Shown here in pieces: positions 33,131 to 40,012 of a stretch of DNA of 64,000 nt. The stretch covers positions 1-64,000 of the forward strand of contig CATWNM010000005.1 in the NCBI GenBank assembly GCA_958352145.1. Direction: 5' to 3'. Positions within the stretch are counted from its first letter, which is position 1. The number at the start of each line of letters is the position of its first letter. The notes under the pieces were generated by a model. The model saw nothing but the letters and a program-made list of their open reading frames with translations. It did not search any database and was not told where the DNA came from. The DNA comes from an uncultured Eubacteriales bacterium. Lineage in GTDB: Bacteria > Bacillota > Clostridia > Oscillospirales > CAG-272. The translations under genes were made by a program, and so were the position numbers.

Positions 33131-35518
33131 ATGAATCTTTCTAGAAAATGGCTTTCTGATTTTGTCGATGTCCGGGATATATCGAACAAAGACTACTGCG
33201 ACCGCATGACGGCCACCGGTTCTAAAGTAGAAGGCGTTACGGTGCTTGGCGACGATATAGAGAATGTAGTCGTCGGCAGAATTCTGAAAATTTCAAAGCA
33301 TGAAAATTCCGATCATTTGCAGATCTGCTCGGTCGATGCCGGTGAAGCGGTGCCCGTACAGATCGTGACCGGCGCACAAAATATTTTTGAAGGCGCCCTG
33401 ATACCGGTGGCCAAAGCGAATTCGCGTTTGCCCGGCGGCGTTGTCATCAAGCCCGGCAAGCTGCGGGGGGTTGAGTCTAACGGCATGCTTTGTTCTATCG
33501 GCGAGCTTGGGCTGACGCTGCACGATATGCCCAAGGCCATTGAGGATGGCATCTGCATTTTGGACGAGTCTTTTCAGTCGATGATCGGACGCGATATCCG
33601 GGAAGCGCTGATGCTGTCGGACGACGTCGTGGAGTTTGAAATCACACCGAACCGTCCGGACTGCCTGTCAGTGATCGGTCTGGCCCGTGAGACGGCCGCA
33701 TCTTTTGGCCGGCCGCTGCATGTTCCCGCTCCAAAGGTACAGGAGGCGGGCGGCAGCGTCAATGATTATTTGAAAGTAAAGATCGACGCGCCCGAACTTT
33801 GCCCGCGTTATACGGCTCGCGTCGTGCGGAATGTGAAAATTGCGCCTTCGCCGCTTTGGCTGCGCATGCGCCTGCGCGCTGCGGGCGTTCGTCCGATCAA
33901 CAATATCGTGGACATCACCAATTATGTTATGCTCGAATACGGACAGCCCATGCACGCGTTCGACTATGCCTGCATAGACGGCAGCGCCATCACAGTGCGT
34001 CGTGCCGGAGAGGGAGAAGCGTTTCGTTCGCTGGACGGAAAAGACCATACGTTGGACGCGGGGATGCTCGTCATTGCGGATGATCGCAAGGCGGTCGCGC
34101 TGGCGGGCGTGATGGGCGGTGAAAATTCCGAGATCACAGAAGGAACGAAAACGGTTGTATTTGAGTCGGCCTGCTTTAGCGGCCCGTCCATTCGCGTTAC
34201 CTCCAGAAAGCTCGGCATGCGGACCGAGTCCTCCGGACGCTTTGAGAAAGGACTCGATCGGGAAAATACCTATCCTGCGCTGGAACGCGCCTGCGAGCTT
34301 GTGAATCTGCTCGGCGCGGGCGAGGTGGTCAGCGGTATTGTGGATGTGTATCCGGGCAAGAAGAAACGCACGGTTATTCAACTCGAACCGGAGCGGATCA
34401 ATCGGTTTCTTGGCATCAGCGTCAGCGGAGCGTATATGCGGCAGGTGCTGACCAACCTGTTTTTCAAGGTGGACGGCGACTGCGTTGAAGTTCCGTCTTT
34501 CCGCGAGGATGTAGCGTGTATGAACGATCTTGCGGAAGAAATCGTGCGGATTTACGGGTATAACGAGATTCGTTCTACCGGTATTTCCGGCAATATGACC
34601 CAGGGACAGCGCAATGCGCCGCAGCGCTTTGAATATGGCCTGCATCAGGTACTTTGCGGCATGGGACTTTATGAAATTAATACATTTTCGTTTATTTCTC
34701 CGAAGTACTATGATAAAATCAATTTGCCTGTGGACAGCAGTCTGCGGAATTCCGTTACGATTTCCAACCCGCTGGGTGAAGATACCAGCGTCATGCGAAC
34801 GACGGCGCTGCCTTCTATGTTGGAGGTACTTGCGCGCAACGCCAATTTTTCCAATGAGAACGTCGGACTCTATGAAATGGCGACCGTCTATATCCCCACC
34901 GGAACGGATACGTTGCCGGATGAACGCAAAATTTTGACGCTTGGTTTTTATGGAAAAGGCGATTTTTACCGGCTCAAGTCCATGTGTGAGACCGTACTTG
35001 AGTATGCGCGTGTCCGTGCGGAATACGTGCGGCTGATCGACAATCCGTCCTATCATCCCGGACGCTGCGCGGAGATCCGTTTGGCGGATGGCGTTTGTCT
35101 TGGCGTTCTTGGCCAGATACATCCGGCAGTTGCGCAGAATTACGGCATGGATATGCCGGTATATGCGGCGGAAATCGACCTGCAGATTCTTTTTGAAAAG
35201 CGCGGAGAGGAGCCGGAATACCGTCCGCTGCCGAAATTCCCGGCATCTGCGCGTGATTTCTCCTTTGTGTGCGCTGAATCTTTGGAGATCGGCGCAATTG
35301 AGAAAGCAATTTGTTCGGGCGGCGTAAAGCTTTTGGAAAGTGTGCGTTTAGTCGACGTTTATCGCGGGCTGCAGATCGGAGAGGGCAAAAAGAGCGTGAC
35401 TTTCCGTATTACGCTGCGCGCTGCTGATCATACGCTTACGGTTGAGGAAGCGGATAAAGCGGCAAAGAAAATCCTTGGCGCGCTTGAACGCTCGCTTGGA
35501 ATCACTATACGTCAGTAA
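33131..35518 (+). CDS. pheT: phenylalanine--tRNA ligase beta subunit
   Basis: The 795-residue subunit has the full bacterial layout: tRNA-binding domain at about 40-150 ('NVVVGRILKISKHENSDHLQICSVD'), B3/B4 editing domain at about 205-390 ('RPINNIVDITNYVMLEYGQPMHAFDY'), B5 domain at about 400-475, the catalytic-like core and the C-terminal anticodon-binding FDX-ACB domain ('FPASARDFSFVCAES'). It starts 12 bp after pheS with AAGGAGG before it. A long terminator follows. Confidence 0.96.
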   Translation: MNLSRKWLSDFVDVRDISNKDYCDRMTATGSKVEGVTVLGDDIENVVVGRILKISKHENSDHLQICSVDAGEAVPVQIVTGAQNIFEGALIPVAKANSRLPGGVVIKPGKLRGVESNGMLCSIGELGLTLHDMPKAIEDGICILDESFQSMIGRDIREALMLSDDVVEFEITPNRPDCLSVIGLARETAASFGRPLHVPAPKVQEAGGSVNDYLKVKIDAPELCPRYTARVVRNVKIAPSPLWLRMRLRAAGVRPINNIVDITNYVMLEYGQPMHAFDYACIDGSAITVRRAGEGEAFRSLDGKDHTLDAGMLVIADDRKAVALAGVMGGENSEITEGTKTVVFESACFSGPSIRVTSRKLGMRTESSGRFEKGLDRENTYPALERACELVNLLGAGEVVSGIVDVYPGKKKRTVIQLEPERINRFLGISVSGAYMRQVLTNLFFKVDGDCVEVPSFREDVACMNDLAEEIVRIYGYNEIRSTGISGNMTQGQRNAPQRFEYGLHQVLCGMGLYEINTFSFISPKYYDKINLPVDSSLRNSVTISNPLGEDTSVMRTTALPSMLEVLARNANFSNENVGLYEMATVYIPTGTDTLPDERKILTLGFYGKGDFYRLKSMCETVLEYARVRAEYVRLIDNPSYHPGRCAEIRLADGVCLGVLGQIHPAVAQNYGMDMPVYAAEIDLQILFEKRGEEPEYRPLPKFPASARDFSFVCAESLEIGAIEKAICSGGVKLLESVRLVDVYRGLQIGEGKKSVTFRITLRAADHTLTVEEADKAAKKILGALERSLGITIRQ

Positions 35519-35522
35519 TCAA

Positions 35523-35568
35523 GCAAAGCAAAGGCAGGACGGCGATTGCCGTCCTGCCTTTGCTTTGC
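35523..35568 (+). terminator. long terminator after pheT
   Basis: A nearly uninterrupted 20-bp stem, GCAAAGCAAAGGCAGGACGG with its complement, encloses a GATT-type loop. It ends the pheST operon. From 35570 to 35788 I see no gene or clear signal. Confidence 0.85.
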
Positions 35569-35788
35569 TCTGCAAGCGGTTCTATATTCGGATTTAGTAT
35601 TGTTTTTTTGTGATGAAAGATCGCTGAATGCGGAACTCATAATGAATTGCTCCAGAAAAAAGGACAATACTTTGAATTTTGGAATACACAACTAAGCCTA
35701 TACAACCAGTGATACGCTGCGTTGCTTTAATATAATTTACAACCAAGAAATTGAGAAAAAGCACAAAATTCGCATTTTGCTGAGCGCT

Positions 35789-36331
35789 TTAATCTCCGGA
35801 TGCCTGGTTTTTTTCTTCCTCATCGGGAACCCATGCCCGGCTAAAGCCGATGTCCTTGAAAAGCGCTGCGAGTCCGGTGATCTGCTTTAGCCGCAGAATT
35901 TCGTCCTTGTCCATGCCCAGATGTTTTGAAATCCATGCGTCGCTTCTGCCCAGTTCGTGCAGTTCTTTGACAATATTGCTCATGAGTTCGACGTCGTGCG
36001 AGCCGCGGGCACGGTTGTGGCGTATGGTGCTGGCCATACGCTGATCCATCGGCTTGTCGATCACCGAAACGGGGAGCAGTCCGCGTTCGCGCTGATAGAT
36101 GTCGTCGTGTTCCAGCATGACCCGGTACCGGTGAAAGCCGTCCACAATGACGTAGATGTCTTCTTTTGAACTGTAATAGCACACGATTGGCATCGTATAT
36201 CCGTCACTTTTTATGCTGTCGTATAGGAGCTTCATTTCCGGCGGGGCGACCGCGTTCGGATTGTATGTATTTGGAACGATTTTTTCGATGGGCACGGCCC
36301 GTACTGCATAAACAGGGCTGCGGTATTCCAT
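35789..36331 (-). CDS. ParB-like nuclease-domain protein, IbrB-like
   Basis: The 180-residue protein has an N-terminal ParB/sulfiredoxin-like domain (residues 8-105): 'VPIEKIVPNTYNPNAVAPPEMKLLYDSIKSDGY' followed by 'VIVDGFHRYRVM', where GFHR corresponds to the GERR box of ParB. A helical part with an HTH-like segment follows (about 115-165, 'SDAWISKHLGMDKDEILRLKQITGLA'). It resembles IbrB, which works with IbrA. Its ATG directly follows the stop of the upstream IbrA-like gene, with GGAGGA inside that gene's end, so the two are translationally coupled. It may bind DNA or act as an ATP/CTP-dependent switch; neither is shown. Confidence 0.8.
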   Translation of the reverse strand: MEYRSPVYAVRAVPIEKIVPNTYNPNAVAPPEMKLLYDSIKSDGYTMPIVCYYSSKEDIYVIVDGFHRYRVMLEHDDIYQRERGLLPVSVIDKPMDQRMASTIRHNRARGSHDVELMSNIVKELHELGRSDAWISKHLGMDKDEILRLKQITGLAALFKDIGFSRAWVPDEEEKNQASGD

Positions 36332-37693
36332 TTACAGATCCTCCAGGCTTTTGTATTTTTGTTTGATGCGTGCAATCCTTTCCCGCTGCTTCTTGCTTTC
36401 TCCAAATCCCATCGTTTTGCAGTTATGGTCATTTTTCAGAATGCAAAGACACATGCGTTTCCAACTGGGAATATCTTTTGTGGTAAAAATATCGTCTGTA
36501 TCGTCGGGGATTTTGCCGACGAATATAATCCGCGACTTCTTATCCAGTGTGTAATTGGATACGCCGTTGCGCCTGATGTTATATCCTTTTGCTGTCAGTT
36601 CCGCGATGGTATCTTCGGAAAGGCCGCCGCCGGTCTCGCGCCAGAATTGAATGGAAGCTCGGAATTTTTCGGCGTAGCGCATGCCAAGTCGTTTTGGAAG
36701 CGTTTTTAAAAGGAACTCGGTGTAGGACTGCCAGGTATGGCCCTCCGGCAAACGAATGCTTCTGTATCCTACTGCGGACGTTCGCCCATATATGGCGGCG
36801 AAGTTTGCGCCCTGTACACGCCCAAGCAGCCGCACCCAGGTTTGCGGTTCCAGCACACGGTATAAGTTCAGACTTTCCCGTGCATAATCGTTGAACGGAG
36901 AGGCTACGCGCATTTGGTCGGGGGTCAGGCCGGCTTTGTAGTACAGGTCGTACAGCGGATTATATGCATATCCAAATTTGCAGTTTGCCGCCCATACGTC
37001 CGAAATCGTCCAGTCGTATAGCGGCGAGGCGCACCAGACATCTTTAAAGGTTTTTGAAATCCAGCAGCAGCCTTTGTATCCGTATTTTTTATTCACAATG
37101 CTGTTGTACCGCTGCAAAGATTCTGTGGCGCGCGTACCGAGCAGGCAGATCGTTTTTCCACCGCCGTGGATTTCCCGGTACCAGCGGCCAAATTGCTTGG
37201 CCAGATTTTCCTGATGCATTTTATATTTATAATAGTAAAACGGATTGTTTTGCAGCCGAAGCACATAGGGCTTGTTCGGAATTTCGCGTATCCAAAGCGC
37301 TTCTTTTTGGTCGTCCCAGGGGTACCAGTACATTTCATAGCTGCCCAGCGCAGTGCGTGTCGCCATCGGCAGGCATACCCAATAAGGCTCGACCATATCG
37401 AGATGTTTTTCAAAGGTTTCCTCGACATACTTCGTTGTCATGGAGTACTGCGCTTCAAAGTCCTGATGAAAGAGGCCGATTTTGCGGGCGATGTGCCTTT
37501 GCTTGATGTAGTCTAAAACCAGATTCAGCAACAGTCCGCTGTCCTTGCCGCCGCTGAACGATACATAGATGTTCTCAAATTCGCTGAAAATAAAATTGAG
37601 CCTGCCTTGCAGGGCTTCATACACGTCGCATTCCAGGTATCGTTTGATCATTTTGTAAGTCCGCGGGTTGGTTGATATCGCTTTGAAATGCAT
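36332..37693 (-). CDS. PAPS reductase-like/DUF3440 protein, IbrA-like
   Basis: The 453-residue protein carries an adenosine-nucleotide alpha-hydrolase fold of the PAPS reductase type. The PP-loop SGGKDS is at residues 47-52 ('YVSFSGGKDSGLLLNLVLDY'), 'GLFHQDFEAQY' follows, and 'LLGTRATESLQRY' is a second ligand-site motif. The C-terminal DUF3440 part (about 270-450) ends in a basic tail. It matches IbrA, known in E. coli with IbrB as an activator of eib genes and often seen on mobile DNA. The absence of sulfate-assimilation genes argues against a role in sulfur reduction. It is the first gene of the pair. Confidence 0.82.
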   Translation of the reverse strand: MHFKAISTNPRTYKMIKRYLECDVYEALQGRLNFIFSEFENIYVSFSGGKDSGLLLNLVLDYIKQRHIARKIGLFHQDFEAQYSMTTKYVEETFEKHLDMVEPYWVCLPMATRTALGSYEMYWYPWDDQKEALWIREIPNKPYVLRLQNNPFYYYKYKMHQENLAKQFGRWYREIHGGGKTICLLGTRATESLQRYNSIVNKKYGYKGCCWISKTFKDVWCASPLYDWTISDVWAANCKFGYAYNPLYDLYYKAGLTPDQMRVASPFNDYARESLNLYRVLEPQTWVRLLGRVQGANFAAIYGRTSAVGYRSIRLPEGHTWQSYTEFLLKTLPKRLGMRYAEKFRASIQFWRETGGGLSEDTIAELTAKGYNIRRNGVSNYTLDKKSRIIFVGKIPDDTDDIFTTKDIPSWKRMCLCILKNDHNCKTMGFGESKKQRERIARIKQKYKSLEDL

Positions 37694-37815
37694 GTTTTAT
37701 CTGCGCGTAGGGCATATGGAGCGATATTCTGCATATTGAGGCGTGCAGCACCGACCCGATTATCCTTGTACTGTTACTTTTTTTATTATATAGCAAGATA
37801 TGGGGCGTTTCAAGG

Positions 37816-37841
37816 AAAATTTACATAAACATGTAAATTTT
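37816..37841. repeat. AT-rich palindrome upstream of the IbrA-like gene
   Basis: AAAATTTACAT and ATGTAAATTTT form perfect 11-bp arms around AAAC. It lies 122 bp upstream of the IbrA-like start codon, in an otherwise gene-free AT-rich gap (37694-37918). It could be an operator, or a recombinase site of the same arms-plus-4-bp design as the repeats at 39406 and 39635, though the arm sequence differs. Confidence 0.55.
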
Positions 37842-37918
37842 TCCAATTGCATACAACGTTCGGCTCTATTTTAATTGTATTTTCAAGTCAATAAAAATTA
37901 GAAAATCCGCCTGCGTGG

Positions 37919-38323
37919 TTGTGCCGCGTAGGGGGATTTATTGAAATGGAAGATGTACGCTATGGCATAAGATCGCACGCTTATTATGCAAAAGCAGTTG
38001 TTTGGGGACAGCAGAACGGAATAATCAAAGGCTATTCCGAAACAGAATTTGTACCCGACCAAAGCATCACAAGAGAACAGATTGCGGCGATTATGTACCG
38101 CTACGCTAAGTAAAAAGATGTTGCTCCGACAGATAATTGGGCAATTAAACTTGATTACACTGACTTTGCGGATATTTCCGATTATGCAGTGGAATCAGTT
38201 ATGTACTGCAAGTTGAAAGGCATTATGCAGGGCAAGGATAATAAGAACTTTGCACCGCAGGATAATGCTACAAGAGCCGAAACGGCGGCAATACTTCAAA
38301 AATTTATTGAAGCTGACAAGTAG
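37919..38323 (+). pseudogene. remnant of an SLH-domain surface protein, interrupted by a stop
   Basis: The frame encodes about two S-layer homology motifs: 'AYYAKAVVWGQQNGIIKGYSETEFVPDQSITREQIAAIMYRYAK', then an in-frame TAA at 38111, then 'DISDYAVESVMYCKLKGIMQGKDNKNFAPQDNATRAETAAILQKFIE' up to TAG 38321. There is no proper start, signal peptide or ribosome site. It is the 3' end of a cell-wall-anchored protein gene whose front was lost, probably when the recombinase island arrived. It keeps its own terminator at 38340-38376. Confidence 0.8.
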
Positions 38324-38339
38324 ATAGCATAATAACTTT

Positions 38340-38376
38340 CAAGGGCATACCGCTTTTTGTTGGCGGTATGCCCTTG
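38340..38376 (+). terminator. terminator of the SLH remnant
   Basis: CAAGGGCATACCGC pairs perfectly with GCGGTATGCCCTTG around a TTTTTGTTG loop, directly after the remnant. Only a weak T tract follows. Confidence 0.7.
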
Positions 38377-38399
38377 AACTATATTTACAGGAATTTTCA

Positions 38400-38442
38400 T
38401 TCAAGGTGTATTTGTGGTTATAATAAATATAAAGACCTTGAA
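38400..38442 (+). promoter_or_regulatory. putative operator flanking the recombinase promoter
   Basis: An 8-bp inverted repeat, TTCAAGGT (38400-38407) and ACCTTGAA (38435-38442), brackets a TATAAT box (38419-38424) just before the recombinase gene. A clear -35 is missing. The layout suggests that a protein, perhaps the recombinase itself, limits its own transcription. Confidence 0.4.
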
Positions 38443-38455
38443 AGGAAGTTTAACT

Positions 38456-39295
38456 TTGAAAATTATTACTAATGAAATCATAAATCGATTTAAACTATAT
38501 CTGTACGAGGACGAAAAGAGTGACAGCACCATAGAGAAATATATGCGTGATATTCGTTTCTTCCGTGAGTGGCTCGGCGGTAAAGGAGTTGACAAATCCG
38601 TAGTGGTTGAATATAAAAAGGAACTTTGTGAAAAGTACGCACCAAAGAGTGTAAATTCGATTTTATCATCGCTAAATGCTTTATTTATATATATGAATTG
38701 GTATGATTTGAAAGTAAAAACTCTAAAAATACAACGCCGGATATTTGCCGATAAAGAAAAAGAACTGTCAAAAGCCGAATATGAAAGGCTATTGACAGCA
38801 GCTAAAAACAAAAAGAATGAAAGATTATATTATCTTATGCAGACTATAGGCAGTACGGGCTTGAGAATTTCGGAATTAAAATATGTAACTTGTGAAGCCG
38901 TAAACGCAGGGCAAGCTGTTATAAACTGTAAAGGCAAGATACGGCAAGTGTTTCTGCCAAAACAACTATGTAAAATGTTGAAAGCTTATATCAAGCAACA
39001 AAATATAGAAAGTGGTTCGGTGTTCATAACAAGAAGCGGCAAACCTCTTGACCGCAGCACTGTATGGAAGATGTTGAAAAACTTATGCGAAAGGGCCAAT
39101 GTTGCAAAGAGCAAAGTATTTCCCCATAATTTTCGTCATCTTTTCGCAAAAACATTTTACTCTCTGAAAAAGGATATCGTAAGACTTGCCGACATCTTGG
39201 GACATTCCAGCATCGAAACTACAAGGGTTTATACTATCGAAAGCGGAGAAATCCATAAAATGCAACTGCAAAAGCTCGGTTTACTGCGGTGTTAG
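38456..39295 (+). CDS. tyrosine recombinase (integrase family)
   Basis: The 279-residue protein has an N-terminal SAM-like core-binding domain (about 5-88) and a catalytic domain (about 104-275). The catalytic residues are in place: R137 ('GSTGLRISEL'), K161 in the beta hairpin, H224 and R227 ('PHNFRHLFAKTF'), H250 ('ILGHSSIETT') and Y259. It is smaller than most element integrases and close in size to DNA-invertase-type recombinases. TTG 38456 follows AAGGAAG by about 6 bases; the open frame extends to 38414. GC is clearly lower than the neighbours, suggesting transfer. It ends 110 bp before the first of two perfect inverted repeats, its likely substrate. Confidence 0.92.
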   Translation: MKIITNEIINRFKLYLYEDEKSDSTIEKYMRDIRFFREWLGGKGVDKSVVVEYKKELCEKYAPKSVNSILSSLNALFIYMNWYDLKVKTLKIQRRIFADKEKELSKAEYERLLTAAKNKKNERLYYLMQTIGSTGLRISELKYVTCEAVNAGQAVINCKGKIRQVFLPKQLCKMLKAYIKQQNIESGSVFITRSGKPLDRSTVWKMLKNLCERANVAKSKVFPHNFRHLFAKTFYSLKKDIVRLADILGHSSIETTRVYTIESGEIHKMQLQKLGLLRC

Positions 39296-39405
39296 AAAAA
39301 ATTTTGAAATAATTTTACGAATCCCCGTGACAAATATTGTATGAAAGCGGGAATATACTACGGCAGATCATTCAGAAATTGGGGCTTTGCATGAGAATAT
39401 AAAAA

Positions 39406-39429
39406 ACAACATAATTTGCATTATGTTGT
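39406..39429 (+). repeat. left 24-bp inverted repeat (IRL) of the invertible segment
   Basis: The site consists of 10-bp arms ACAACATAAT and ATTATGTTGT around the asymmetric core TTGC. It is the exact reverse complement of the site at 39635-39658. Symmetric arms around a short asymmetric core are the usual design of a tyrosine recombinase crossover site. Confidence 0.9.
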
Positions 39430-39464
39430 TAATGCTAAACTGGCTCTTACATAACTATTCCAAT

Positions 39465-39492
39465 TTTATACTATTCAACTCCGATTTGTCAA
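39465..39492 (-). promoter_or_regulatory. outward promoter inside the invertible segment
   Basis: On the minus strand a perfect TTGACA (39492-39487) and TATAAA (39470-39465) are separated by 16 bp. It now drives transcription leftward across IRL into the 3' end of the recombinase gene. No comparable promoter faces right within the segment. Confidence 0.75.
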
Positions 39493-39518
39493 CGGGTACT
39501 TGAATTTTCATCATTATA

Positions 39519-39575
39519 GACATAAAAACCGGACCAATGAGAACAACGGTTGTTCATTGGTCTGGTTTTTATGTC
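39519..39575. terminator. 57-bp central palindrome, probable bidirectional terminator/insulator
   Basis: Arms of 20 bp (starting GACATAAAAACC, with one G.T pair) flank a second inner palindrome GAACAAC/GTTGTTC. T runs occur on both strands. It lies right of the promoter, so it would stop transcripts from the recombinase side in either orientation while leaving the promoter free to fire outward. Confidence 0.75.
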
Positions 39576-39634
39576 TTTATTCCTAAAATACTTACATTTT
39601 CTGCGGTCAATATTCAGAATTTCTTTTGGGAAGT

Positions 39635-39658
39635 ACAACATAATGCAAATTATGTTGT
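39635..39658 (-). repeat. right 24-bp inverted repeat (IRR) of the invertible segment
   Basis: Arms ACAACATAAT and ATTATGTTGT enclose GCAA, the complement of the TTGC core in the left copy. All 24 positions match the reverse complement of IRL; the flanks do not match, which fixes the limits of the site. Confidence 0.9.
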
Positions 39659-39676
39659 GAGAAAGGGGTGCAGAAA

Positions 39677-39742
39677 ATGAAAGATTGGTTTGAGCCGTAT
39701 GAGATGCGGCTCTATTTCAGATTTAAATTCAACAAAGTCTAA
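39677..39742 (+). CDS. possible 21-residue leader peptide
   Basis: A short frame starts with ATG 39677, 8 bases after AAGGGG, and encodes MKDWFEPYEMRLYFRFKFNKV, rich in aromatic and basic residues. It lies between IRR and the surface-protein gene, overlapping a hairpin GAGCCG/CGGCTC (39692-39712). It would be transcribed only when the promoter segment is flipped. It could be a regulatory leader or a chance frame. Confidence 0.35.
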   Translation: MKDWFEPYEMRLYFRFKFNKV

Positions 39743-39806
39743 CCAGTACAAACGTATCTTTGGCGGACAATTTTAGCCTGTTGACATTTTTAGGAGGTCA
39801 TTTAAA

Positions 39807-39989
39807 ATGCATAAATTCATAAAGACGATAGCCGCGCTGCTGTCTTTAATAACGCTTGCGTCCGTTTTGCCGTTTTATATTTTTGCCGCTTCGAATAGTA
39901 CGGTCGTTTTGCATCCGTCTATCGCGACGCCTACGGGCGTTTTAGTAGAAGTGGGCGGCAAGATCAATGGATATACGATTACAAAATAA
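39807..39989 (+). CDS. signal-peptide part of the SLH surface protein, cut by a frameshift
   Basis: This 60-codon frame supplies the start of the following surface protein. It has a strong AGGAGGT site 10 bases upstream, ATG, a basic end and a long hydrophobic signal sequence cleaved after about AAS (residues 1-28). The mature part begins 'NSTVVLHPSIATP'. It ends at TAA 39987 because the A run at 39983-39986 has four A's; one more A would continue as ITK-ISGYDITVDLG in the frame of the next entry. The gene is therefore broken in this sequence, either by phase-variable slippage, decay or a read error. Confidence 0.75.
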   Translation: MHKFIKTIAALLSLITLASVLPFYIFAASNSTVVLHPSIATPTGVLVEVGGKINGYTITK

Positions 39990-40012
39990 GCGGCTATGAC
40001 ATTACGGTCGAT

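Larger units (their letters stand above)
39430..39634. mobile_element. 205-bp putative invertible promoter segment (phase switch), OFF orientation
   Basis: The segment lies between perfect inverted 24-bp repeats, next to a tyrosine recombinase gene and upstream of a surface-protein gene. It has no coding capacity. It contains a near-consensus promoter facing left (39465-39492) and a large central palindrome (39519-39575). In the present orientation the promoter points away from the surface-protein gene. Flipping it would place the promoter at about 39572-39599 facing right, with a start near 39606 and the gene at 39807. The design resembles phase-variable invertons such as the C. difficile cwpV switch. 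Inversion has not been observed here and is inferred. Confidence 0.78.

Noticed and set aside
33668..35122. 484-codon open frame on the minus strand opposite pheT
   Set aside because: pheT is certain on the plus strand; the antisense frame is a by-product of its codon pattern, rich in Arg and His with no domains.
36332..37693. Assignment of the PP-loop protein as a sulfate-assimilation PAPS reductase
   Set aside because: The C-terminal DUF3440 part, the ParB-like partner and the absence of sulfur genes fit IbrA instead.
39781..39786. TTGACA just upstream of the surface-protein gene as a fixed promoter
   Set aside because: It abuts the AGGAGGT ribosome site, with no -10 box between it and the start codon, so it cannot drive that gene.
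39977..39990. Programmed -1 ribosomal frameshift joining the two surface-protein frames
   Set aside because: The local sequence TTACAAAATAAG does not form a canonical X-XXY-YYZ slippery heptamer and no downstream pseudoknot is evident; a one-base deletion is simpler.
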